Source: FEN-1219 sp963744305
GTDB lineage: Bacteria; Pseudomonadota; Gammaproteobacteria; Steroidobacterales; Rariloculaceae
Reading direction: 5' to 3'
Assembly: GCA_963744305.1 (NCBI GenBank)
Contig: CAVUTF010000039.1
Coordinates: forward strand, 40,517 to 104,516
DNA: 64,000 nucleotides
Shown here: piece by piece, positions 55,391 through 64,000 of the stretch
How the letters are laid out: every line of letters begins with the position of its first letter
Position numbering within the stretch: the stretch's first letter is position 1
Translations under genes and position numbers: made by a program
The notes under the pieces: generated by a model
Seen by the model: the letters and a program-made list of their open reading frames with translations, nothing else
The model's database searches: none
Told to the model about the DNA's origin: nothing

Positions 55391-56630
55391 TTGATCATCG
55401 TCGCGATTCTGGCCGCGGCGATCGTCACTTTGCTTGTCCAGCGATCCCGACGAAGCCGCGCCGAGCGCGCGTTGCGCGAAAGCGAAGAGCGGTTTCGGCT
55501 CATAGCGGAGCAAGCGCCCGTCATGGTGTGGACGACGAGACCGGACACGACGCTCGACTACTTCAACGGTACCTGCATGAAGTTCACGGGTCTGCCGATC
55601 GAAAAGTTGCTGGGCGAGGGATGGTTGGACGCCGTGCATCCGGACGACGGGACCGCTGCGTCGCGCACCTACGTCCCGGCGATCGAAGCGCGCAGGCCAT
55701 TCCTCATGGAGTACCGGATGCGCCGAGCTGACGGCGCATACCGTTGGATTCTTGGACTCCGGCGTTCCGAAGTATGAAGCGAACGGCAGCTACACGGGGT
55801 ACATCGGTTGCAGCATCGATATCACCGAGCGCAGGGACGCCGAAGAGCGGATTCGCGAGAGTCAGGCCGCGCTCGAGTCGAGTCATCGAGAAATTCAGCA
55901 CCTGGCCGGCCGGTTGATCGAAGCCCAGGATGCCGAGCGGGCACGCGTCGCACGTGATCTGCACGACGACGTGAGCCAGCAACTCGCCGGGCTGTCGATC
56001 GCGTTCAGCGGTGTCAAGCAGCAATTGGGCAAGTTGCAGATCGGAAAAGATCTGCAGGAGGAGCTGCGGTCCCTCCAGCAGCGCACCACCACGATCGCGC
56101 ACAGCGTCCGGCATCTGTCGCACGATCTGCATCCGAGCGTGCTCCGGCACGCGGGACTGGTGGCCGCGCTGACCACCTACTGTGCCGAGCTCCAGCGTGC
56201 CCACGGCATCGTGTTGACTTGCAGCGCCGAAGGGGACTTTGCGTCCATCACTGCAGAAGCCGCGCTTTGCCTCTACCGGATTGCTCAGGAAGCGCTGCGC
56301 AACGTCATCGCGCATGCCGGCGCCTTCCGGGCCAACGTTCGGCTCCGTCGCACGGACGACATCGCGGAGATCACCATCACGGACGATGGTAAGGGATTCG
56401 ATGTCGCGAGCTCGCTCGAGCGCGGCAAGGGTCTGGGTCTGGTGAGCATCACCGAGCGGGTGAGGCTTGCCGGTGGCACCGTCAGCATCGTCTCGGAAGA
56501 GGACGAGGGAACGCAAGTGCGCGCCCAGATTCCCGCCAGCAAGTCCACGAGGGCCGTTGCTAGCACCGACGCCGAACACTCCTGGGCGCGAGTACAGCCT
56601 CTCGTGGGCGTCACGCACCGAGATCGTTAG
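55391..56630 (+). CDS. Membrane sensor histidine kinase, PAS + HisKA_3 (one frame break)
   Basis: About 410 residues. The N-terminus has one membrane segment (IIVAILAAAIVTLLVQR), then a PAS domain (ERFRLIAEQAPVMVWTTRPD to ITERRDAEERI). After removal of one base near 55752 it runs into HisKA_3 (RARVARDLHDDVSQQLAGLS, with the phospho-accepting His) and a HATPase domain (ALRNVIAHAG, ITDDGKGFD, GKGLGLVSI). This is the NarX/DegS group, partner of NarL-type regulators. The start is unclear: the TTG at 55391 is the longest in frame, but the membrane stretch continues upstream and the true start is probably near 55341. Confidence 0.85.
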
Positions 56631-56638
56631 TGGCACCG

Positions 56639-57310
56639 ATGCGCCGAACCACCGTCATCATCGCAGACGACCACGCGATCGTCACCGAGGGTCTGGCCGG
56701 ACTTCTCAGAAGGCACGACTTCGACGTCGTCGGCGAGGTTGGAGATGGCGAAAAGCTCATCGACGCCGCCAAGCGGCTTCGCCCCGACGTGATCGTCACG
56801 GACGTCTCGATGCCGGGCCTCACCGGCCTCGAGGTGCTCGCCCGTCTGAAGGCCGAGCAGGTCGACAGCAAGATCGTCGTTCTGACGATGCACCACGATG
56901 CGGACGTGGCGACGGTTGCGATGCGCGAGGGGGCCTCCGCGTTTCTGCTCAAGGAGTCGGCCGGCGACGAGCTGCTCACCGCCATTCGCGAAGTCTTGAA
57001 AGGCCGGGTTTACCTGACGCCCGCCCTGACGAGAGATGTCATGGAGCGGATGGCGGGCTCCTCCGCCGCGGCGGAGCCGCAGCTCACCGCGCGACAGCGG
57101 GACGTTTTGCGATTGATCGTGAAAGGCCAGCGCATGAAGGAGATCGCCGCGAACCTGGGCCTGTCCGTGCGAACGGTCGAAACTCACAAGTACGAGATGA
57201 TGGAGACGCTCGGCCTGCACTCGACGGCCGAGCTCGTCCGTTACGCGCTCGACCGGCGGCTCATCTTTGGACTGATCGCCGCGATGCGCGCGGCAGCGGC
57301 CACTCAGTAG
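56639..57310 (+). CDS. NarL/FixJ-family response regulator
   Basis: 223 residues. Receiver with VIIADDHAIVTEG, phospho-acceptor Asp in DVIVTDVSMPGLTG and Lys in FLLKESAGDE; then a LuxR-type helix-turn-helix (LTARQRDVLRLIVKGQRMKE, LSVRTVETHKYEMMETL). It would bind DNA when phosphorylated by the kinase directly upstream. A GTG at 56630 overlaps the kinase stop and is an alternative start. The signal and targets are unknown. Confidence 0.93.
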   Translation: MRRTTVIIADDHAIVTEGLAGLLRRHDFDVVGEVGDGEKLIDAAKRLRPDVIVTDVSMPGLTGLEVLARLKAEQVDSKIVVLTMHHDADVATVAMREGASAFLLKESAGDELLTAIREVLKGRVYLTPALTRDVMERMAGSSAAAEPQLTARQRDVLRLIVKGQRMKEIAANLGLSVRTVETHKYEMMETLGLHSTAELVRYALDRRLIFGLIAAMRAAAATQ

Positions 57311-57406
57311 TTTTTCGGATCGGCTTCAGTGCAATTTTCGGGTCCGTCCGACCGCAGTTCTCCGCCTCGCGCGCACGATGGAACCGTTGCAAGAATACGA
57401 GGTGAC

Positions 57407-57835
57407 ATGTTCGCAACCCACCATGCGCGTCCCAGAGTGCTGCTAGCCGACGATCACACGGAGACGGCAGAGCAGCTGCGCAAGCTGCTGCAACCACACT
57501 TCGATGTGGTCGCGGTGGTGGAGGACGGGCAAAGGCTCGTGAGCGCCTCGGCACAGCTCTCGCCCGACGTGATCGTTACCGACATTTCTATGCCGTTACT
57601 GGACGGGATCGACGCCGCCGCGCTGATACGTCGCCGCGACCCAGAGGCTCGGATCGTCCTCGTCACGGTGCATGCGGAGCCCATTCTCGTGCAACGGGGC
57701 CTCGCGACCGGGGCGTTGGGATACGTGCTGAAAGATGCGGCTGGCGACGAGCTCGTGGCGGCCGTCCACGCGGCGCTCGGCGGCCACCAGTACGTGAGCC
57801 GGGAGCTCGGTGGACGGGAGCACGATTCGCGCTGA
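57407..57835 (+). CDS. Receiver-only response regulator
   Basis: 142 residues with a receiver resembling that of the preceding NarL protein: VLLADDHTETAEQ, DVIVTDISMPLLDGID and YVLKDAAGDELVAAV. No helix-turn-helix follows and the next 200 bases show none in any frame, so it is not simply cut by a frame break. It may compete for, or buffer, phosphate from the upstream kinase. GAGGTG lies 6 bases before the ATG. Confidence 0.85.
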   Translation: MFATHHARPRVLLADDHTETAEQLRKLLQPHFDVVAVVEDGQRLVSASAQLSPDVIVTDISMPLLDGIDAAALIRRRDPEARIVLVTVHAEPILVQRGLATGALGYVLKDAAGDELVAAVHAALGGHQYVSRELGGREHDSR

Positions 57836-58065
57836 AGTGCGCGGTCACCAAGAGCACCAATGAGGCGCTGAATACGACAGCCTGCGCTGGCTGACAACCG
57901 CGCGCGCCGAGTTGGCAGGACGGCGCGAGCATTCCGTCGAGCGCGAGCCTGCTCGTGCCGCTCGCGCGACGGCAGCCGAATCGATTCGGTGCACGATCAG
58001 TGTCTCGGCCGAACACCAGCGACGCTGCAGGTCGCGAGCATCGGAACCACGCGAAAGGAGAACAT

Positions 58066-60436
58066 ATGAGCTCGCAAGATCAAAAGCATCGTTCGCATCT
58101 TCCGATGCCGAACACCGGAAGGAAGGGCCTCATCACGTTCGATGCGAAGGATCCGGCGTCGAAGTTTCCGCCGATCGAGCGGTTGCGCCCACCCGAGGGT
58201 GCTCCGAACGTCCTGATCGTTCTGATCGATGACGTTGGCTTCGGTGCGACGAGCGCGTTTGGCGGTCCGTGCCAGACACCGACCGCGGAAAAATTGGCCG
58301 CGGGTGGGCTCAAGTTCAACCGCTTCCACACGACGGCGCTGTGCTCTCCGACGCGGCAAGCGTTGCTGACGGGCCGCAATCACCACTCCGTCGGCATGGG
58401 CGGCATCACCGAGATTGCCACCGGCGCGCCGGGCTACTGCTCCGTGCTGCCGAACTCCATGTCGCCGCTTGCGCGCACACTGAAGCTCAACGGCTACTCG
58501 ACGGCGCAGTTCGGCAAGTGCCACGAGGTGCCGGTGTGGGAAACGAGCCCCGCCGGTCCGTTCGACGCCTGGCCCACGGGCGGCGGCGGCTTCGAATATT
58601 TTTACGGGTTCATCGGCGGCGAGGCCAATCAGTGGTACCCGACGCTCTACGAAGGCACCACGCCGGTAGAGGCGGACAAGACGCCCGAAGAGGGCTACCA
58701 CCTGATGGACGACATGACGAACAAGGCCATCGACTGGATCGGGCAGCAGAAGAGCCTCGCTCCCGACAAGCCGTTCTTCATCTATTTCGCGCCCGGCGCG
58801 ACGCACGCGCCTCACCACGTGCCGAAGGAGTGGGCCGACAAGTACAAGGGCAAGTTCGATCAAGGCTGGGACAAGCTGCGCGAGGAGAGCTTCGCCCGGC
58901 AGAAGAAGCTCGGAGTAATCCCGAAGGACTGCCAGCTCACGCCGCGTCACAAAGAGATTCCCGCCTGGGACGAAATGCCCGAAGAGTTCAAGCCCGTGTT
59001 GCGCCGCGAGATGGAGGTGTACGCGGGCTTCCTCGAGTACACCGACCACCACGTGGGCCGGTTGGTCGACTCGCTGAGCACGCTCGGTATCGCCGACAAC
59101 ACGCTCATCTATTACATCATCGGCGACAACGGCGCCTCCGCGGAGGGGTCGCTCAACGGCTGCTTCAACGAGATGAGCTACTTCAACGGTCTGCAGGCGC
59201 TCGAGACGCCGGAGTACCTCACGGCGCGAATCGACAAGCTCGGCGGGCCCGAGTCCTACAATCACTACGCCGTGGGTTGGGCGCACTCGATGAACACGCC
59301 TTACCAATGGACCAAGCAGGTCGCGTCGCATTGGGGTGGGACGCGCAACGGCACCATCGTCCACTGGCCGAAGGGCATCAAGGCCAAGGGCGAGATCCGC
59401 TCGCAGTTCGCGCCACGTCATCGACGTCGCGCCGACGATCCTCGAAGCGGCAGGAATACCGGAGCCGCTCTCGGTGAACGGCATCGCCCAGTCGCCGATC
59501 GAAGGCGTCAGCATGCTCTATGCCTTCGACGACGCGAAGGCGGCGGAGCGGCACGAGACGCAATACTTCGAGATGTTCGGCAACCGCGGCATCTACCATC
59601 AGGGGTGGACGGCCGTGACGCGGCACACGTACCCGTGGTCCAAGGAGAAGGCGCCGGCTCTCGACGACGACGTCTGGGAGCTCTACGACACCAACAAGGA
59701 CTGGAGCCAATCGAAGAATCTCGCGAAGGAAATGCCGGACAAAGTTCGCGAGCTTCAGCGTCTCTGGCTCATCGAGGCGACGCGCTACAACGTGCTGCCG
59801 ATCGACGATCGATTGCTCGAGAGAGTCAACCCCGACCTCGCCGGCCGCCCGATCTTGATCGAAGGGAACACGCAGCTCCTCTTCGGCGGCATGGGGCACC
59901 TGTCGGAGAACTGCGTCTTGAGCATCAAGAACAAGTCGCACTCCGTCACTGCCAAGATCGTGGTGCCCGAGAAGGGCGCCGAGGGCGTCATCATCGCCCA
60001 GGGCGCGAACATCGGCGGCTGGAGCCTCTACGCCAAGGGCGGCAAGCTCAAGTACTGCTACAACTGGGGCGGCTTCAAGCAATTCATGGTCGAGGCGACC
60101 ACGAAGATTCCGGCCGGCGAGCATCAGGTGCGCATGGAATTCGCGTACGACGGCGGCGGCTTGGGCAAGGGCGGCACAGTCACGCTGTACACGGACGGCA
60201 AGAAGGTCGGCGAGGGGAAGGTCGACGCGACGCTCGCGAACGTCTTCTCTGCCGACGATGGTTGCGACGTGGGCGAGGACACCGGCGCGCCGGTCTCCCC
60301 CGACTACGGTCCGCGAGGCAACGCGTTCAACGGGCAAGTGAAAGGCGTGCAGCTCGCGATCGCGGAGGCCGCGGAGCAAGCCGATCACCTCGTTGATCCG
60401 GAAACCGCCATCCGCGTCGCCATGGCGAGGCAGTAA
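58066..60436 (+). CDS. Type I (Cys) arylsulfatase (one frame break)
   Basis: About 790 residues after removing one base near 59412. C93-S-P-T-R in TTALCSPTRQALLTGRNHH is the motif whose cysteine becomes formylglycine; metal ligands are D55, D56 in LIDDVGFG and later Asp-Asn in IIGDNGASAEG, with HAPHHVP also conserved. The protein is long, with a C-terminal beta-sandwich (HQVRMEFAYDGGG). There is no signal peptide, which would keep it in the cytoplasm, near the FGE. Such enzymes release sulfate from aryl or alkyl sulfate esters. AAAGGAG precedes the ATG. The gene begins a four-gene cluster. Confidence 0.9.
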
Positions 60437-60449
60437 GCACTTGCGTAGA

Positions 60450-60478
60450 GCCGCCGGCCCTCCGTGGGGGCTGGCGGC
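60450..60478 (+). terminator. Hairpin after sulfatase gene
   Basis: GCCGCCGGCCC and GGGCTGGCGGC form an 11-bp stem with one G-U pair and a 7-base loop, 14 bases after the sulfatase stop. The sequence after it (TTCCTC) is only weakly T-rich. It probably reduces read-through into the transporter. Confidence 0.55.
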
Positions 60479-60561
60479 TTCCTCGAACACTCGGATGCTC
60501 GAAGGCGCGCTGATGCGGATGTTTGTGTAAGGGAATTCCACTCAGGACAGTCCAAAACACC

Positions 60562-61412
60562 ATGGATCTGAAGCAACTCGTCGTGCTCGCTTTGCAGGTG
60601 AGCGTTGTGTGCACTGTCGTTGGCTTTGGTCTCAGGACGACGGTCCACGATTTGTTGTATTTGGTTCGCCGTCCCGGCCTGCTGGCGCGGTCGTTTTTGG
60701 CCATGTTCGTGATCATGCCGGTCGTGGCAGTCCTGCTCGCCGTGTTCTTCGACTTTCGACCGACAGTGGAGCGAGCCTTGGTCTTTCTGTCGATGTCCCC
60801 GATGCCTCCGCTCCTACCGCTGAAGGAAACCAAAGCCGGTGGTGACCAGGGGCATGCGCTCGGGCTGATGGCAATTCTCGCGTTGCTGGCTATCGCTGTT
60901 ATTCCGCTCGAAATCCTAATACTGCAAAGTCTCGTCGGCCGGCCATTGGAGCTCGCATCGGGTGCCGTGGTGCGCGTCATCCTGATCTCCACGCTGGCGC
61001 CGCTTGCCGTCGGCATCGCCTTGCGTTCGTTCATGCCCGGGCTGGCTGACTGGATCGAAAAGCCACTCGGCGTTGATGGCAAAGGTGCTTTTAGCGTTGA
61101 TGGTCGTCCTACTGCTCGTCGCCATCGCGCCTGCGATCTGGGCGGTGATCCGAGACCCCACCGTCGTCATCGCCATTCTCGTCTTTCTAGCCGTGGGACT
61201 CGCTGTCGGCCACGTGCTGGGCGGACCCAATCCCAATAACTCAGTGGTGCTCGCCCTATCAACTGCTTGCCGCCATCCCGCTATCGCGTTGTCGATTGCA
61301 GCCGCGAACTTTCCGGAGGAGCGCTTCGACGCAGTCATCCTGCTTTACCTGATCCTTGGCGCGATCGCGGCCGTGCCCTACCTAGCCTGGCATCGACGGC
61401 GAGCGGGAATGA
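60562..61412 (+). CDS. BASS-like sodium-dependent transporter (frame breaks)
   Basis: About 283 residues with eight or more membrane segments. The pattern VVCTVVGFGLRTTVHDLLYL, FVIMPVVAVLLAVFFDFRP, LSMSPMPPLLPLKETKAGG and GGPNPNNSVVLALSTACRHP resembles the bile acid:sodium symporter superfamily. One base removed near 61065 joins the two halves, and one near 61409 gives the stop TGA at 61410-61412, after YLAWHRRRAG; without it the frame fuses into the HAD gene. Its position between sulfatase and phosphatase suggests transport of an organic anion, which is inference. No ribosome binding site is clear. Confidence 0.75.
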
Positions 61413-61437
61413 CGCCGCTGTCCGACGAAGGGCGGGC

Positions 61438-62394
61438 ATGGCGGCTAAGAAAGAACACAAGAAGGAAGCCGCTCGATTCGTTGGCGTCGTGGAACGACGG
61501 CGACGCGAAGCGGAGCATCATTGAGTTCGTCGAAGCGGTCACCGACCAGAAGGGTCCCGACTACGTGCCGGCCGCGGATCGGATTGCGGTGTTCGACAAC
61601 GACGGCACGCTCTGGTGCGAGCAGCCGCTCTACATTCAGCTGGCGTTCGCATTCGACCGAGTAAAGGCGCTCGCTGGCTGAGCATCCGGAGTGGCGCGCG
61701 AAGCAGCCGTTCAAGGCCGTGCTCGAAGGCGACCGGCAAGCACTCGGTGCCGCCGGCGTGAAAGGAATTCTCGGAGCTCGTGGCGGCGACGCACAGCGGA
61801 ATGACCACCGACGAGTTCGAGCGCATCGCCAAGGATTGGTTCGCGACTGCCAAGCACCCGCGCTTCAACAGGCCGTACACGGACCTGGCCTATCAGCCGA
61901 TGACCGAGCTGCTCGCGTACCTGCGAGCCAACGGGTTCAAGACGTACATCGTTTCGGGCGGCGGCATCGAGTTCATGCGCGCGGTTGCCGAGCGCCTCTA
62001 TGGAATTCCGCCGGACCAGGTGATCGGCAGCAGCGGCAAGACGCGCTACGAGTTACGTGATGGACGTACCGACGATCGCTCGCCTGCCGGAGCTCGACTT
62101 CTTCGACGACAAGGAAGGCAAGCCGGTCGCGATCCAGAAGTTCATCGGCCAGCGGCCGCTCGCCGCGTTCGGCAACTCCGATGGCGACCAGCAGATGTTC
62201 CAGTGGACGACGGCCGGTGCGGGCCGGCGCCTCGCGGTGTTGATCGATCACACCGACGCCGAGCGAGAGTTCGACTACCGGGTGTCGCCGATGGGCCGCT
62301 CGAGCTGGCCCTTGACGAGGCGAAGGAGCGCGGTTGGACGGTCGTCAGCATGAAAGAAGACTGGAAACAGATCTTCGCCGGCGATCTCAACTGA
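61438..62394 (+). CDS. HAD-superfamily phosphatase, phosphoserine phosphatase-like (frame breaks)
   Basis: About 315 residues after correction near 61475, 61675, 61770, 62056 and 62295. Motif I is AVFDNDGTLWCEQPLY (DxDGT), motif II YIVSGGGIEFMRA, and motif III FGNSDGDQQMF. A large helical cap lies between motifs I and II (KQPFKAVLEGDRQALGAAG to AYQPMTELLAYL). The C-terminus is KEDWKQIFAGDLN. The family cleaves phosphate esters and is often seen beside sulfatase and DUF1254 genes in environmental bacteria. The ATG at 61438 follows GAAGGGCGGG, 25 bases after the transporter stop. Confidence 0.8.
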
Positions 62395-62535
62395 CAGTGA
62401 ACGACAGCCCGGACGAGAGAGGACAGTTCGACGGTCGCGCAACTTCGCAATGCGGACGATCGAGCACCGCATGGAGGGAACGGCTCTCGCCGCAAGTATA
62501 AATTGATCGTGTGTCGGATTCAAAGGAGAGATGCA

Positions 62536-63990
62536 ATGCAGATCGTCCGAGCACCGAAATACGCCGCCAAGGTTCCGCCGTCGATCACGACGCCCGACAC
62601 CGTGCAGACCCGCATCGGCACGCTGAGATTCTCGGGTGGCCTTCCTAACCAGGAAACGATCAACAAGGTCTACGACAACCTCGATTTCGCTCGCGGCGTG
62701 GAAGCCTTCCTGTTGGGAATTCCAGCGACCAATATCCAGGGTTTGCGACGGGGATATATCGAAGGCGGCTTCCCGCCCAACCAAGGCTTCGGCATCTCTG
62801 AAAGCCTGGCCGATGCGCGCTCGCTGTTCCTGACCCCGAACACGGTCGTGGTCTATTGCTGGGGAAACCTCGACGTCAAGGATGGGCCGATGGTCCTCGA
62901 GGTGCCGCCGGGCATGTTCGGCATCCTCAACGACGCCCACTGGCGATGGGTCAGCGACCTCGGGGTGGGAAGGCCCGGACCAGGGCAAGGGCGGCAAGTA
63001 CCTGGTGGTGCCGCCGGGCTACACCGGCACCCTGCCGAGCGAGGGGTACTTCGTTGATGAAGACCCGCACCTTCAGCCACAACGTCGTCTTGCGCGGCTT
63101 CGTTCAGGGCAGCGACTTGCCGACCATCGTGAAGAACTTGAAGCGGAACACCAAGATGTACCCGCTTTCCGCTGCAGGAATCCGCCGCAAATGAAGTACG
63201 TGAACTTCTCGGGCATGCAGATCAACACGGTCCACGCCAACGATGTCACCTTCTTCGACGAACTGAATGAGGTCGTGCAGCATGAGCCTGACGACTTCCT
63301 TGAATCGGAGGTGGTGGGAATTCTCGCCTCGATCGGTATCAAGAAGGGCAAGCCGTTCGCGCCCGATGCGCGCATGAAGGCGATCCTCATCGATGCGGCG
63401 GCCGTCGCCAACGCCACGACGCGCGCGATGACATTCGCTTCGCGCGACCCGTTGACAAAGCACTACCCCGACCGGCATTGGACCACGTCCTTCACGCACT
63501 TGAACCACGAGTTCGCCGATGGCGGAGAACGGACGCTCGATGCGCGCACGATGTCCTTCTACTACTTCACCGGCTTGTCGCCGATGATGGCCAGCCCGCA
63601 GTTGGGGAAGGGCGCGGCCTATGTGTACACCGCCCGCGACGGGAAGGGCGAATGGCTCGACGGCAGCAAGAACTACAAGGTCACGCTGCCACCTAACATT
63701 CCAGCCGGCCGGTTCTGGTCGTTCAATGTCTACGACAACCAGCACCGCTCGTTCCTCGAGACAGACCAGAAGACAAGCGGGTTTCGACAGCACCCTTCCT
63801 GGGCTGAAGAGCAACGCCGACGGTTCAGTGACGGTGTGGTCCGGCCCAAAGGCGCCCGCCGGGCAGGAAGGCAACTGGGTTCAGACGTGGCCTGGCAAGG
63901 GTTTTAACGTCATCTTCCGGCTCTATGCGCCAGCTACAGGGGTGGTTCGACAAGAGCTGGAAGCCGGGCGATCTCGAGATGGTGAATTGA
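62536..63990 (+). CDS. DUF1254/DUF1214 family protein (five frame breaks)
   Basis: About 480 residues after correcting near 62970, 63054, 63180, 63783 and 63925 (all one extra base, except 63180 where one base seems to be missing). DUF1254 spans the first half (YDNLDFARGVEAFLLGIPA, RSLFLTPNTVVVYCWGNLD, VVPPGYTGTLPSEGYFV) and DUF1214 the second (RAMTFASRDPLTKHY, GRFWSFNVYDNQHRSFLET, NWVQTWPGKGFNVIFRLYAP). The end is WKPGDLEMVN. The function is unknown. The family often occurs in multiple copies near hydrolases. AAAGGAG lies 7 bases before the ATG. Confidence 0.88.
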
Positions 63991-64000
63991 GATCAAGGCG

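Noticed and set aside
57407..57835. Receiver-only regulator as a NarL protein cut by a frame error
   Set aside because: No helix-turn-helix was found in any frame after the receiver in the next 200 bases.
57997..60541. Long minus-strand open frames opposite the sulfatase (57997-59514 and 59378-60541)
   Set aside because: They are antisense to a gene with clear sulfatase motifs; GC-rich coding DNA often leaves an antisense frame open. Their sequences are low-complexity and have no domain.
1..64000. tRNA, rRNA, riboswitches and complete insertion sequences
   Set aside because: I looked for cloverleaf-like segments, conserved rRNA stretches, known aptamer cores and transposase motifs and saw none that I could support by eye.

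Overview
The window is GC-rich, tightly packed bacterial chromosome. The genes are Gram-negative: two TonB-dependent receptors, a type I secretion operon, an RND efflux pair, several outer-membrane barrels and an Omp85-like lipoprotein. The mix of many DUF6152 proteins, DUF1552/DUF1592 proteins, a tannase-type esterase and TonB receptors suggests an uncultured gammaproteobacterium of the Steroidobacter/Woeseia type. This placement is inference from gene content. I see no rRNA, tRNA, CRISPR array, prophage or complete insertion sequence.

Layout. 1-3857: type I secretion operon (ABC ATPase, HlyD-type adaptor, and an RTX-repeat substrate that runs off the left edge). 3864-6619: GFA-type zinc protein, a DUF6152 fusion protein, an unknown protein and an HD phosphohydrolase, in visibly less GC-rich DNA. 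6667-10909: a minus-strand run of DUF6152 partner, DUF6152, periplasmic ankyrin protein and single-domain response regulator. 10994-13185: MarR regulator divergent from a tannase/feruloyl esterase, with a perfect 12-bp palindrome between them. 13193-19095: DUF1592, DUF1552 and two metallo-beta-lactamase-fold proteins in one operon. 19318-26870: M16 protease and an RND efflux pair. 26891-30213: cell-wall hydrolase, a repeat-filled intergenic region, and an Ada-AlkA fusion plus Ogt alkylation-repair operon. 30267-38777: diheme cytochrome, TonB receptor, a DUF6152/partner/DUF6152 cassette, NmrA-like reductase, SnoaL-like protein and another partner. 38785-41371: a repeat-helical anchored protein and a 12-bp tandem repeat. 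41372-46174: TonB receptor, SMP-30 lactonase, DUF6152 and partner as one operon. 46192-55326: CorA, secreted VOC protein, small membrane proteins, a formylglycine-generating enzyme (FGE) and outer-membrane proteins. 55391-63990: histidine kinase, two response regulators, a Cys-type sulfatase, a BASS-like transporter, a HAD phosphatase and a DUF1254 protein.

Main observations. (1) DUF6152 proteins and a second uncharacterised secreted family recur together: five DUF6152 proteins and five partner domains, in adjacent pairs, a cassette and one natural fusion. All five DUF6152 proteins begin His-His directly after a plausible signal-peptidase site, which would leave an N-terminal histidine on the mature protein. 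This pair is my candidate for an undescribed periplasmic system. (2) An FGE with both catalytic cysteines lies about 8 kb from a sulfatase carrying the modified-Cys motif. (3) About half of the genes are interrupted by frame breaks, nearly all repaired by removing a single base. This looks like insertion-type consensus error rather than real gene decay, so interrupted genes are given below as full-length genes with the break positions.
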